Counted from the first letter of the stretch, positions 1-11,322 are shown. The stretch is 64,000 nucleotides of DNA from Thelonectria olida (GCA_020736575.1 JAGPYM010000038.1:124001-188000), one strand, 5' to 3'. The notes: generated from the sequence alone by a model not told the origin. Numbers and translations: made by a program.

Positions 1-1
1 T

Positions 2-1865
2 GCCGCCGTCGAATCTACGCCGCCTCCCCGACCGATACCCTCGTCGATCCAATAAACGCCGTGGAGTCAGAACACGAGCGGCTTCGTAAACTCGTCGGAA
101 TTCCGCCAGAATGTGGACCCGGTCCTTAAGTTGGAGCTCGGGCGTCTATACGTCGTGCTGATTTGGTTTGGCGACCTGATCCCGAAGCTGGAAGCATTTG
201 CAGGCCACTGCAATTCGATCCCGACACGTCGACGAAAGCTGTTGGTGCAGCCTAAGACGCCACTGCGAAGTTCTACAGGCAAACGCAGCATGGATATTGG
301 ATTCGTCAACAGCGACATCGCATACAAGGCTCTGTCGAAGGAGGATGGCAGATTTCGTTGGTCACACGTCCTCGCGGTCGGGGAGCTGAAAAGCAACCCC
401 GAGGCCGACAAACCTTCGACAGCATGGATCGACCTCGTAACGTATGCGAGAGAGGTACTCGCTGCTCAAGACACCCGTCGCTTCGTCTTGGGCTTTACTC
501 TCTGCGGATCTCTTATGAGGGTATGGGAGTTCGACCGGCTCGAGGGGATCGCCTCCGAACAATTCGACATCAACAAGAACGATGGTGGGCTACAGTTTGT
601 GACCACAATCCTCGGATTTCTCTGGAGTAACTAAGACGGCCTTGGATTTGACCCTACCATTATCACGTCCGACGGAGACCGGTATATCGAGATCGAACGA
701 GACGGCCAGACACAGCGCCTCATCATCGACGAGGTCATGAAGCGTGCGCCGTGCATTGCCGGCCGGGCGACAACATGTTGGAAGGCCCATCGCCAAGAGG
801 ACCCGCAGACGCCGTTCGTTATCAAAGACTCGTGGCAGTACACGGACCGAGACGAAGAGGGTATACTCGTCCAAGAAGCGACTAAGAAAGGCGTGGTTAA
901 CGTTGCCCGATACTACCACCACGAGACTGTTCGCGTCCGTGGTGCTGATGACGACGTTCGAAGCAATGTTCGAAAGGGATTGGACATCACAAAGGCTACG
1001 AATTATCGACCAGGACGCCCGATGTTTGCCGTCAAGTGCGAGCGCATCCAGTGTTTCCCGCAAAGGGCGAAGCAGCAGCGCTGGCGTGAAGCGACCATCC
1101 ATCGAAACTGAAGCCGCTCTGCCGCCGAGCAACCGATCCTGTTCAGCATTTCCAACAAAAGCAAGCGTCGAAGCGCTGCAAACCGAGTACACCAGCGCGT
1201 CCTTCTTCGTGATTATGGGAAGCCGATCTATAAGGCAAGCTCTCGACTGGCTCTACTTGCCGCTATGGAGGACTGCATTGAAGGCCACAAGTCCTTGCAC
1301 AAGGCAGGCCTTCTTCACAGAGACATCTCTATTAATAATCTTATGATCAATGAAGACGACGACAATCCATCATGACCCGCGTTCTTGATTGATCTCGACC
1401 TTGCTATCCAGGAGCAGCGAGAAAGCACGTCGAGAGCAAAAGGTAAGACCGGTACGAGAGCATTCATGGCTATTGGTGCACTTCTAGGCGAGCAGCATTC
1501 CTTCATGCACGACCTAGACTCATTTTTCTGGGTCTTGTTCTGGATATGTATCCATTACAACGGACCGGACAAGAGCAGGGTCGTACAAGAATTCGATAAA
1601 TGGAATTATGTGGACATGAAAGAGTTGGCAATGCTTAAGTTGGGTACTGTGGCGAAGGAGGCAATTTTCATGGAGACAATCACCGATAATTTTACGACTT
1701 ATTACACGCCGATGGTCCCGCTGTTCAACGGCCTTCGGAAGATCATCTTCCCTCGTGGCCAGGACTGGCGCCCCGGGCCCCGGCCAGCCATGGGAACGGG
1801 AAGACGAGAAACTCTACTCTCGAATTAGAGAAATTCTCCACAGGGGGTTGGAGGACTTGAAGTAA
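2..1865 (+). pseudogene. FunK1-type fungal protein kinase, broken
   Basis: Degenerate protein-kinase gene of the fungal FunK1 class, truncated by the window edge or by decay. The main frame reads through 113-634, 737-1111 and 1385-1785. It shows the family's N-terminal block (GELKSNPEADKPSTAWIDL near 385-440), then a catalytic loop with HRDISINNLMIN near 1314-1350 and the DFG-equivalent LIDLDLA near 1384-1404. In-frame stops lie at 632-634, 1109-1111 and 1372-1374. The frame slips near 1045 and returns near 1190, and a last slip near 1785 puts the tail (EKLYSRIREILHRGLEDLK) in another frame, ending at 1865. Stretches present in full-length relatives are missing around residues 30-45. FunK1 kinases form large lineage-specific families in filamentous fungi, so a dead copy is unsurprising. 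The family call is from remembered motif patterns, but the kinase signature itself is direct. Confidence 0.85.
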
Positions 1866-2115
1866 TATACGCCGGGAGTGTATCAATGAATGAAGAACAT
1901 TCTTCCTGAAGCTCAGAAGAACGTTGAAGGAGCAAGCATATAACACGATGCCACATCATAGGGGCAATAAGGCGGCCAGCAGCGAATGCCGCCTGCCAAC
2001 AGCCTGAGTCTCTTCTACTAGCTGTATCACCGCCAGGATCCCGTGAGCATTTCCATTGATATCCGTAATGCATTTAGCTAACAATCCTGCTAACGGCGAC
2101 TCCAGTGATGTTATT

Positions 2116-2159
2116 GGATTGGATTGGAGCTGGATCTGAACCTCGCTCCAATCCAATCC
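2116..2159. repeat. Perfect 15-bp inverted repeat beside the hAT relic
   Basis: GGATTGGATTGGAGC at 2116-2130 is followed after 14 bases by its exact complement at 2145-2159. It lies about 210 bp beyond the 3' end of the hAT fragment on the minus strand and may be part of a transposon end, but no partner at the other side was found. Confidence 0.6.
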
Positions 2160-2371
2160 AGACGTGTGGACAGGCAGCCTCCAGGATATCCAGAACCGAT
2201 CCAGTTCACATTGTTACCTTTTTGGGACAATCAATGAGCTGCTGAATAAGCAGACTTGGAGTAGAATTGTTCTTGTCCTTGGTTTTGACACCACCTAAAT
2301 AGGAGCTCATGTTGTCCAGCAACTTGCGTCTCCAGTATGTTCTACTTCTCGCTTCCATCATCTTCGCCGCC

Positions 2372-2806
2372 TTACTCTCCCTCTCCCGCACCCGGCCCAT
2401 CCGCCCCAACAATACTCCCTGCCTCGCCCTCCATCAAGCCGATGGCAGAGTCATCAAATGCCTTCTGCTCCGGGCGACCATACCAAGCTCGTAGGCACTC
2501 GCTGGCTTCAATGACGTCCATCCGGAGCCGTGAACGGCGATCTGTAAGGAGGAGCTTGGCGCTGCTAAAAAGGCGCTCACACTCATCCGACATGGGAGGC
2601 AGGGCTAAAACATGCAGCGCCATTCGAGCTAGGTCCGTCTGCGAGTGGTAACGCTCATTCCAGTACTGGATGGGGTCGAATTCCTCGTCATCATTAAGGC
2701 CGATAACGTCAGTGGTGATAAACTCATTGTAGTGATCCGTTGAGGGCAGTTCGGGGCTTGAATGAGGGTCGAAGTGGCGTAGTTTGAGATGCTTGTGGTT
2801 TCTCAC
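2372..2806 (-). pseudogene. hAT-family transposase C-terminal fragment
   Basis: A 144-aa reading frame that carries the hAT dimerisation domain found at the C-terminus of hAT transposases: DPIQYWNERYHSQTDLARMA followed by ALPPMSDECERLFSSAKLLL and then the conserved arginine/leucine-rich tail ending near LRAWYG. The N-terminal zinc finger and the RNase-H catalytic core are missing upstream (plus-strand side beyond 2806), so this is a 5'-truncated copy. It cannot encode an active transposase. The tail after the domain is low complexity (Gly/Ala/Glu). The call is secure at family level; the subfamily is unknown. Confidence 0.8.
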
Positions 2807-2917
2807 TGAAGTACCGGTAGTTATATATTAAATTTTTCTTCCCTTAAACTCCTCTCTTAAATGCCAGTCCCGGGGTTTTATGCCTGACTTAGTTACAACG
2901 TAACTAGGTCGGTAAAC

Positions 2918-3060
2918 TGTCAGACAGTATCCGTACGTGTATTCGGTCCATTGATCCAAATCAGTATATTCATGTTGTGTGTTCTCGTTAAGTGTCTACC
3001 CCTGAAAGATCTGCTGTTCATCATACACGCACGTGACACCCCAGCATATGCCTTCGTTCA
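2918..3060 (+). repeat. Degraded LTR, family B (first copy)
   Basis: This stretch starts TGTCAGACAG and ends near GTTCA. It matches, on the opposite strand, the solo LTR at 35520-35670, with a handful of substitutions, one 10-bp gap (near 3025) and a few small gaps. Unlike that copy it has no obvious 5-bp target duplication (flanks taaac and agacc), so its 3' end appears to have been lost. No internal retrotransposon region adjoins it. Confidence 0.75.
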
Positions 3061-3360
3061 AGACCCAAGTCCGACAGCGGAGACACCATGCTTAATACGG
3101 TAATTGGGACGGGTCCCGTTCCTCTATTGATCGCCGGCATATCGCAATGGAGAGCACGGACCGCAATGCCCGTCTCTCACTAGGTACCCGGTCTTGGACC
3201 ACTGGCCAAAGTTGTTTCTATACAGATGATACCATGGCTGGTACACCTTCTTCCACAGGTGCCTTCCACGCCCTAGCTGCCATGACCTTCTGCTCCACCT
3301 CGTCTAAGGTTATGTTCGCTATGTCCACCTCCTTCTGGCGGGGACGGGTACCTTCATCCT

Positions 3361-3494
3361 TGTTGAGACCGTATGACTAAGATGGTCCGATCTGCTGGTG
3401 GCTGGGATGTGGATACTATGTAAGGAGCTGTGCTCCTCTCAGACGTAGGCAACTTAGACCTTTCAACATAACCTGCAACCCTTTTGCTTCATCA
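3361..3494 (+). repeat. Solo LTR, family A (copy 1), with target duplication
   Basis: A 134-bp element running from TGTTGAGACC to GCTTCATCA, with the canonical TG...CA ends. It is flanked by the 5-bp direct repeat ATCCT (3356-3360 and 3495-3499). Near-identical copies lie at 49546-49679 (same strand) and 32313-32445 (opposite strand). TG/CA ends plus a 5-bp target duplication are what LTR-retrotransposon integration leaves. The lack of internal sequence marks it as a solo LTR formed by LTR-LTR recombination. Confidence 0.9.
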
Positions 3495-3499
3495 ATCCT

Positions 3500-4140
3500 C
3501 GATGACGGCCGCAGCTCCTCTGCCTGCTCTACCTTGTCCCTTGTTTTGTTCCATCCTGCTTCTTGAGCGGTGGTATCTTGTCGCTCATTGTGTCGCCTTT
3601 CGGCTTGAAATACCTTGCCGACTGCCAAATGTTGGCTCCATCCTCGAGGAAGTTATCCCAGTGCACCTTCTCCAGCTTCCTGATCGCGTCATGGTATTCC
3701 GACTTCACTGCATAATGACTATTACAATTGTAGTAGAGTTGATTTTTGTGCCCCGCTTTACAGGTGGTAGAGTCGATTTAAACAACAGCGGTAGAGTTCA
3801 ATTTTACAGCGATAACAGTGCCGGCGCCGCCCCGACTGTACAAAGGCCATCCTGAGTTTCATTGTTTTCTTGTGTTGCGTTGCTACCTCTACTTGGCCCG
3901 TGCGCGTGTTGCATCGCAATACAGTCCGTGCACGCATTGAGGGCGCTTTCTTTTCTTTTTGCAAACACATAAACGAGGGCAGCAACCGAGATTTTACCAA
4001 TAGTACTAATAATAATAAACAGGAAGAAAGAACCCCGTGTCATCAATGGCATACTTTTGAGGCCGTCGATGGCCGGGATCGGGTTTGATGGACCATGGTT
4101 GAAGTCCTCCTCAGACGGCGCCTGTAGCTTGAATCCGACC
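3500..4140. other. Intergenic, no recognisable gene
   Basis: Only short overlapping reading frames without recognisable domains. The part 3720-3800 has two weak, AT-rich blocks resembling 36165-36230, but not enough to call a repeat family. Confidence 0.5.
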
Positions 4141-4142
4141 TA

Positions 4143-4193
4143 AGTCAGACCACCCACTTACGGATCAGGGGTCTAACGGACCGGCCCACTTAC
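4143..4193 (+). repeat. Left terminal inverted repeat of Fot1/pogo element
   Basis: 51 bp, identical to the reverse complement of 5968-6018. The TA target duplication is immediately outside, at 4141-4142. Confidence 0.95.
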
Positions 4194-4285
4194 AACCGCG
4201 TCAACCACAACGCGTCCCAAGCCACAGGCGTTTCTTCTTCCTACAACACTCTATTGGCCAATTTGACCTCTCTAACCTTATTTTC

Positions 4286-5817
4286 ATGCCTAAATACAGC
4301 CAGAAAGACCTTAAAGAGGTAATTGAAGATGCCAAAAGCGGCACTTCAATACGGCGAGCAGCCTATCAGCACGGCGTTCCTTACTCAACCCCTACGCAGC
4401 CGGCTTCGCGGCATGCCGACCCGCAACGAAGCCCACGAATGGCAGCAATTACTTCCTAAGTCTCAGGAAGACCTACTCTGTGATTGGCTTGTCACACAAG
4501 ATAAGCTAGGCATGCCGTTGACTCATGCCCAAATCCGGAAGTTGGCGATTTCCTTGTTGGGCGAAAACGGCCACAACCAACGGATCGGAAAGTACTGGGT
4601 TACTGGGTTCCTGCGCCGTAACAAGCGAATTAAAACACTCAAATCAAAGGGAATTGACCGGAAAAGGATAGAAGGGTCTCGGCCTGATCTTATTCGCCGG
4701 TTCTTTAGCCTATTAGACCAACCAGGCGTAAAATCGATCCCCCCACGCAACCGTTGGAACTTCGACGAAACTGGAGTCTTCCAAGGGCTCGGAACCAACG
4801 GGCTTGTTGTTGGCCAATCACAGCTTCGATCGACGATTAAGAAACAGCTTCTTGATCTTAATTGGATAACGATTATTGAGGCTATTTCCGCAACTGGAAG
4901 TTGCCTTAGCCCATTGGTCATATTCAAAGGCAAAGACATACAACACCAGTGGTTTCCAGAGGAATTGGACTATTTGGCTAATTGGCAATTTACAACCTCT
5001 GAAAAGGGCTGGACCAATGACGAGATTGGGCTTGAATGGCTGAAAAAGGTCTTCCTTCCAGGCTCAAAACCTGCAAAGACCAATGAGAAGAGGCTTCTTA
5101 TCCTAGATGGGCATGGATCACATATAACGCCTGATTTTATGCATATTTGTGTGACCAATAGGGTTCATTTACTCTATTTGCCACCTCACACAAGCCACGT
5201 TCTTCAGCCTCTCGATATATCAGTCTTTGGGCCGCTGAAAGCTGCATATCGAGGCACTAACACTAGCCAATCCCCTCGCAGATGTTGGCCCAACTAGGAA
5301 AGAAGACTTTCTCAATTGCTATTTTCAGGCTAGGAAGAAGGCAATTACTACTCACAATGCCCTTTCTGGTTGGAAAGGAGCCGGGTTGTGGCCAATCAAC
5401 ATGTTAAAGCCGATGGGTAGTAAATTCGTTATTGACAACCCAGACGACTCAATTACAGTCCAATCAGGAGCTCCTATTCCCCCAAAAAGGAATCAGAGGT
5501 CCGAAATCATCCCTTTTACAACCCCTAGTCATTCGAAGGATGTTACACAATTGGTCCGTTCTCACAAGCAGGAAATCTACAACAGCCCAACCACAAGACT
5601 GCTTTTACGGACTATTAACAGAGGGTTTAATAAGCTCCACTTACGAATTATCCAATTGGAAGACCAATTTGTATCTCTAACTAGGAAATTAGGCCAGTCA
5701 AAGGCTAAGAAGAGAGGAAGAGTTTATAAAGAGCTAAATAGTCTTTTTACAGCTATTCGAAATGTAAGGCAGGCAAGGAGGCGAATTAGAACACCTGAGG
5801 TAGAAGATTCAGAATAG
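4286..5817 (+). pseudogene. Fot1/pogo transposase with two frame breaks
   Basis: Starts at 4286 (MPKYSQKDLKEVIEDA, a psq-type helix-turn-helix), shifts frame near 4394, continues through the CENP-B-like HTH and DDE_1 domain to 5297, then shifts again near 5250 into a tail that ends at 5817. The catalytic acidic residues are visible: NFDETG (first D), LILDGHGSH (second D) and LQPLDISVFG (third D). Each break moves the frame the same way (+1), so single-base insertions or losses could explain both. The C-terminal piece (5386-5817) is basic and probably coiled. Without frame restoration it cannot make a full transposase. An intron at the first break is conceivable but I saw no good splice sites there. 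Confidence 0.88.
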
Positions 5818-5967
5818 CTTGTTTTTCCTTTGTTCTAGCTGGTTAGTTTTATGATATTTTGAAATTTTATTAGTTATTATATATAAAAACCTTTTAAATG
5901 AACAAATTGGGCCTCTTGGTTGCTGTTTTATATGCATTTGAAGTCATAGGTTGATTTTAGCTATCGT

Positions 5968-6018
5968 GTAAGTGGGCCGGTCCGTTAGACCCCTGATCCG
6001 TAAGTGGGTGGTCTGACT
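5968..6018 (-). repeat. Right terminal inverted repeat of Fot1/pogo element
   Basis: 51 bp, exact complement of the left end; TA duplication at 6019-6020. Confidence 0.95.
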
Positions 6019-6023
6019 TACTA

Positions 6024-6599
6024 CATTTATTCCGAACGTCGTTGATGAATGGAGAACTGCCGGACTAGTGGGGCAGTGTGAAGATCAACCCGCTCAAGAA
6101 ACCGGACAAGGATGACTACAGGATCGCCAAGGCATGGAGGCCGATCTCACTGTTGTCGACGTTGGGTAAGATTCTTGAGGCGGTCGTGGGGCGGACAGAT
6201 CTCGTACGCCATTGAGACATTCGGACTCCTACCCACAAACCACTTTGGAGCAAGAAAACGGCGATCGATGGAGCAGGTACTGCTGCTTCTGCAGGTGCAT
6301 ATCTACAAGGCGTGGAGAAACTGCAAGGCGGTTAGTCTCATCATTTTTGATGTTAAGGGCGCCTACAACAGAGTGTTTAAGGACCGGCTGCTGCAGAGGT
6401 TAGAAGCTAGAGGCATTCCGCAGACGCTGGTCAAATGGATCGATGCCTTCTGCCCGAATCTCACAGCGAGCAGTAGTGAACGGCCATACATTGGAGCGAT
6501 AGCTGCCCCAAGCGGCCCTTCCGCAGGGATCGCCACCGTCGCCGGTCCTGTTCGTGTTTTCAACGCGGACCTGGTACAGGGTAGAATCAATTCAACGAG
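6024..6599 (+). pseudogene. LINE (Tad1-like) reverse-transcriptase fragment
   Basis: The frame around 6112-6520 encodes the start of a non-LTR retrotransposon reverse transcriptase: WRPISLLSTLGKILEAVV, the LLPTNHFGARKRRSMEQ block, and motif A as FDVKGAYNRV near 6346-6375. Near 6515-6575 the PQGSPPSPVLFVF motif appears in another frame and then returns, so at least two frame slips are present. The YxDD-bearing palm half and everything beyond are missing, as is the endonuclease upstream. The piece ends abruptly at about 6599. Likely the same Tad1-like class as the pieces at 60.9-62.4 kb and 42.2-43.1 kb. Confidence 0.85.
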
Positions 6600-6904
6600 C
6601 AGCTCGACCTAGTCTCAAATACTCAAGATAGAAACACAATCATTTCACTGACAATGGGATAAAATTACATGTGGTTTTAAATTCCAGAAAGAACAACCAC
6701 GAGAGTCATCATTTCATTCCCATCCTAGTCCTGGTCATCAAGAGGAACAATCAATCCTCAAAAACCACTCATCTGGTCACTAGATAAAAACAAAATCACC
6801 AATAGTCAGTGAATTAATCAACACCCAGATCTGCACCCACCCATCTACCTATAGTAGGAAGTAATTAAAGCCCATGACACAATTCAGCAATTCATCGCAA
6901 TTGA
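6600..6904. other. Intergenic, AT-leaning
   Basis: No reading frame of note. It probably contains the 3' untranslated part of the amidohydrolase-like gene on the minus strand. Confidence 0.5.
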
Positions 6905-8069
6905 TCACGCGTCTACCTCAACTCCTCCCAACCAAACCTTCCGTATCCTCCTCGTAGCACCAATATCGTCCAACGGGTTGCCTTCCAGCAGAATCATATC
7001 AGCCCTCATACCCGGCTGTAGCGAACCGCGATCCTGCAACCCAAAAACCTCGGCAGGGACCACCGTAGCCGCCCGCAATGCCTCGAGGTTCGACAGTCCG
7101 GCGCGGACCAATAGTTCCAGCTCGCCGTGGATGCTATCGCCAATGGACACGGGTGAAGGCGACGTTTGGTTGGCCTCGGTGCCGGCGCAGATGCGCACAC
7201 CCGCAGCGTGCAGCTTCTTGACGTTCTCGAGCGCATACTCAAAGTCGTACACGCCCGGACCGTGTATGCCCTCGGACAAGACCGCAAAGGGACCCCCGCC
7301 ACGTACTCCTCGACGAAGCAAGGGCGCCTTGCGCTGTCGCATATAGAGACTCGGAACACAGGCAACGCCATGTGCCCGCCATGCGGTTGACCGTCTCGTC
7401 GTCAAGGATGCCGTTGAGGGGTACTGGAGTAATGACATCGAAACCCGCGTTCAATGCGCGAGTAAAGGCTCCCGTCTGAGTTGCGTGGGCAATGGCCAGC
7501 TTCCCGTTTCGATGTGCCGCCTCCACGAGCGCAGCGAGCGTACCTTCGTCCAAACCTGGGGCGTCGACGAGCACCTTGATGTAGTCGGCTCGGTTGGGCC
7601 CGGCGATGCGGGAGAGGACGAACCGGTCGGCTTCAGAGGGCAACTGGAGAGGATCAGTCTCGCGAAGGTTATAAAGGTGATCCGGCAGCTCGCTCTCGGC
7701 AGTTGCCACAGTCCCCGCCGCCATGTAAGCCGGCAGACCTATGTCTGATTCGGAGGCGGCGCGCATGGCCTCAATCTCCGATGTTGTGCTGCACATGTCG
7801 AGGACGGTGGAGACGCCAAACGAGGCGAACAGTTTCAAGTCTTGATCAACAGCGGCCGTGTTGGTGAAGCAGTCGACGAGGGCCGGTAGAAGCGTGCAGC
7901 CAGTCCCTTCGATGACGGTGTCGAGGTCGACGGATTCCTCAGGGTCACCATCACAGTGGACGTCGTTGCTGATTATGTCGCCGGGACTCGCACTGAAAAC
8001 GACGGTGGAGGGGCCGAGCATGTCGTTGCCGTTGTATGCGGAAACATGACGGATGGTCAACTTCGTCAT
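6905..8069 (-). pseudogene. Amidohydrolase (imidazolonepropionase-like), frameshifted
   Basis: Two minus-strand frames, 8069-7380 and about 7385-6905, join with one single-base shift into a roughly 388-aa protein of the metal-dependent amidohydrolase superfamily. N-terminal half: MTKLTIRHVSAYNG, then LLPALVDCFTNT where active relatives carry the HxH metal pair, and KLAIAHATQTGAF with the bridging-region histidine. C-terminal half: AGVRICAGTEANQ, HGELELLVRAGLSNLEALRAA and LQPGMRADMILLEGNPLDDI, the classic closing strands. Besides the frameshift, the HxH site reads F-T-N, and the later metal histidine (usually HVPLD) reads PVPLN. Loss of ligands plus a frameshift argues for a decayed gene rather than a sequencing error. 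No other stop interrupts it. The intended substrate cannot be told. Confidence 0.85.
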
Positions 8070-10586
8070 AGTGAAGTGTCAAGGGGGTGTCGGTGAGAAG
8101 TTGGTGGGAAAGAATATGGCAAACCAGTTGGTTGAATATTCCCAAGTTGATAAGTACGAATACGACTAGAACATCTCGGCAGATTGTACGAACTGCTCAG
8201 GGGATCGTGACTTGACCGAAAACTCACGTCGAGGCGAACAGCCCTGCTTTGTCCATAGTCGGAGCCTTCTCCCCGACTCCCCGTCTAGTGACGAGATTGA
8301 GGGACCGCTAGTTGAGAAGCTGGAATAACTTCCTTGTTTCCCTCCTCCGTTGCAGCTGGGAAGATGAAACCAACAAAGGGAAACGGAATGTACCAAAATT
8401 CAACAGCTGCTAAACGGTATCGAGATGTGGCTTTGGTGGTCAAGTAATGCCACACAGTATGTCTCCGAGTTCTATGCAGCAGTCATTGCCATGTAACCAT
8501 CGTGGCGATAGACTCGTATATCTAAGGACAAACAAGTGGGTTCTGAAAAAAGATGGCAAGGAGGCTAGTTCAGGGCAACATTCAGAGAGCAGAGAGTTGC
8601 TGACAAGTTATGCCACCAGCGAATTTTGCCTCTGAATCGGACTTGGAAAAATTGCCGCCGACGATACTGAAAGTGTTCAAGTCCCTCCTCGAGGGTTGCA
8701 GCGACAATCGCCGTTGGAGTGGCCAAACCAATGGACGCTGCCGCCCCGGCGGCGTCCTCCATCAGACATCGCCAAAGCCCTCATCATAGCAAGGGCCCCA
8801 AGAGTAAGCTATCCACCCGCTCGGTGCATTCGACACTGAGCCATTCTTCGTTACCTATAAATATGCATGTCTTCTCGGAGCGCACAGACACTGTCGCCTC
8901 GTCTTCCGCGAAGCCGAGCTTCCCCGACCAAGCACTGTCCGGACTTGAATGGGCATAGAGTGACTGGATGGGTATCACGCAACAGCCTTCTATTCTGCCA
9001 CCAGACTTGGACCAAGCTGCCTACCCCTTCTTCGCAGCCTTAACCCAGGTGCTAGATGTCAGGCATGGACACTATACAAGCCTTGGCTAACGAAAGAAAT
9101 AATTTACCACCTCGCTCTTTGTTACTTTCTTCCTTCTTCATCCTCCTGTAGTCACGCCCCTCTCACCCATTCCCAGCAAGCCTACAGATGTCGTCTATGT
9201 GGAGCAATTCATCATTCAACTTTTGCACCAAAACTAAGTAGATCTACCTACGCATGGATTGGCCTTCAAGGCCGGCCCAACATTGCTGCGCCCGTCCAGT
9301 TGCCGGAACTAACCAAGCGCTGAGGCGTCGCACAGCTTTTGCAAGAGGAATCTATGCAAGTTAATGAATATTCCCCCCCGACATTGAGCCTAGGAACCGT
9401 ATCAAAATAAAAGCCGGGGTCTCGTGTAGGTAGTTTTCCTATGATGACATATATACGTAATTTCATGGGCGAAAATTAAATGCTGCAGCATGTATGCAGC
9501 GGGCAGCGTCGCACCAGGATCTCAGGACCAAAGGCAGAAGCTGCTGTGACGTTGTGCACGTTGTGCGTCATCGGCGTTGCCTCCGATCCCTCAAGTGAGC
9601 GAGCCGCGGCGATCCCTGCTTCGCGTGGGTTACCCCTGAATTAAGCTTTAAGCTGTGGTGTGAGCAACGACAGATCGAGATTAAACCTTCCCATCTACTA
9701 GTGACCCGTTCTTAAAATATGGGCAGAGAAAACCCGACGCTTGGGCAAAATGATTCATGTTTGTTTGCATGCGCGAAGTGAGGACCCTAGAGTTTTTCCG
9801 AACTACTCAACTGGACTACTGGGAATTCTATCAACGCGTCATACATACTTGTATCTACACATCGCCCAGATGACGTCGCATGTCGTAATACGAACCGTCG
9901 CCCTCACCACTTCCGTTTCATTAAACTGCGTGCGGGCAGCGTCGCACATATTACGCATTTGAAAACGCAAAGACATGAGACTCAGAATGCTTATAGCTAC
10001 CGGTACGTACTAAGCGATTCCTCAGATAGGTGTGCCATTGAATTTATGACGAAGTGGCCTACCACATTGATGCATTCACAGAGGGAGACTTCAAATTAAC
10101 TCCGCATCATGATGTATTTTCTGACAGTCGGGACACAAAATGTAATTGCCAAAATGAATGCCTACCATGTCTTCCCGTCCAATATTGGACCGATGTGCTA
10201 GTCTGGCCCCACAAACGATGCTTTGATAGACGGGCCACCATTGACATTAAGAAGCCGATTATTGGCTCGAACGTTCTAGCAGAGGCGGGTCCTCGCCACA
10301 GATGTCAGGAACACCAATCTGCGAGATTTTCTGAAGCCGAACGTGTTAACCGGATGATATTCTCCCGGACATTGGCTGCTAAAGTTGAGAGACGTATATC
10401 ACATGTTCTATCGCGACTTACACTGGATATGATGGCGCAGAAGCGAACGCTGGGCTTTGGACGATATCATCATCGTTTCGTCATAATATGTAGCTGGTAT
10501 GAGGGACTTATATGAAGCTCTAACTTTCGCTCGTAATTCTCCAACTTCCTGGGCTACAGTACTTCAAGTTCATCAGCTCAACATCA
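8070..10586. other. Long intergenic stretch
   Basis: No convincing gene. The longest frame (10054-10515, 153 aa) has no recognisable domain. A 16-bp direct repeat, gcgggcagcgtcgcac, occurs at 9499-9514 and 9932-9947. The far end should contain the promoter of the hemerythrin-like gene. Confidence 0.5.
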
Positions 10587-11322
10587 ATGTTCTTGGCACG
10601 CGCTACGGTCTTCCCACAACCCCGATTTATCTTGAAACCCCGACCAATTTCTCTCTCACAAAGTTTGCTGAAATCGGCTGCTGCAATGTCTTCCATTTCC
10701 GACGCTATAGTCAAGGATCACCGCGAGCTGGAGCAGTACTACAAGGAGGTAGTCAACTCAGCAGATCCGGATCATCAAGAACGCTTCGGTAACCAGTTTA
10801 CCTGGGAGCTCGCTCGCCACTCGGTAGGCGAGGAACTGATTGTTTATCCCGCTTTCGAGAAATACTTAGGGTCCAAGGGCAAAGAGATGGCAGAAGATGA
10901 CCGAAAGGAGCACCATAGAGTCAGTGGACCCAGGAGCGAATGGTTGTCAAATGTGAGACTAACTTAAAAAGGTCAAAGAGCTTCTCGAGGAGTTTCAGCA
11001 GCTAAAACCGAAGGAAGACGAATACGTTCCGATGCTCAAGGGGATTTGGAGCCTCCTGTCTAAACACATGGAAGGGGAAGAGGGTCGCGATTTGCCAGCT
11101 CTTGAAGCTGCACTACAGAACCAGTCCGGCGAGTCAGAATCGATGGCCAAGAGCTTTGGCAGGACTAAGGCATTCGTACCATCTCGCAGCCACCCGAGCG
11201 CTGGCGAACACCCGCCTTTCGAAACCGTGATGGGGTTAATGACTGCCCCTATCGACCATATTGCCGATATTTTCAGGAAGTTTCCTGATCAGACCATCTC
11301 GCCTAACCCGTCTACAAAATAG
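10587..11322 (+). CDS. Hemerythrin (HHE) domain protein
   Basis: Two exons, 10587-10919 and 10972-11322, joined by a 52-nt phase-0 intron (donor GTCAGT, branch-like ACTAAC, acceptor AAAAAG) give 227 aa. The HHE cation-binding fold is clear: KDHRELEQYY (H45), WELARHSVGEE (H78, E82), KEHHRVKELL (H109/H110, at the splice junction) and LSKHMEGEEGRDLP (H143, E147) match the spacing of the non-haem di-iron ligands. Residues 1-33 are rich in Arg, Ser and hydrophobics without acidic residues, which suggests a mitochondrial presequence; the internal Met34 (MSSISDAIV) would give a cytosolic form. Hemerythrin-like proteins bind di-iron centres and may sense or scavenge oxygen, NO or iron; the exact role here is unknown. 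The ligands are complete and the frame intact, so it looks functional. Confidence 0.88.
10920..10971 (+). other. Intron of the hemerythrin-like gene
   Basis: 52 nt, GTCAGT...AAAAAG with ACTAAC about 10 nt before the acceptor. Removing it joins the HHR and VKELLEEF codons in phase 0 and avoids a stop. Confidence 0.85.

Larger units (their letters stand above)
4143..6018 (+). mobile_element. Fot1/pogo-type DNA transposon, 1876 bp, transposase broken
   Basis: A complete element bounded by perfect 51-bp terminal inverted repeats (4143-4193 and 5968-6018; outer end AGTCAGACCACCCACTTACG) and flanked by the TA dinucleotide duplication (4141-4142 and 6019-6020) typical of the Tc1/mariner superfamily. 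The size and the single DDE_1 transposase gene fit the fungal Fot1/pogo branch. The TIRs are still identical, so insertion was probably recent, or the ends are maintained by a transposase in trans. The encoded transposase has two frame breaks. The right end abuts a LINE reverse-transcriptase fragment. Confidence 0.95.

Noticed and set aside
3720..3800. Weak similarity to 36165-36230 (AT-rich blocks around tagagttgattt)
   Set aside because: Only short matching words; alignable length too small to call a repeat family.
10054..10515. 153-aa plus-strand frame upstream of the hemerythrin-like gene
   Set aside because: No recognisable domain, irregular composition and no splice or start context support; probably chance.
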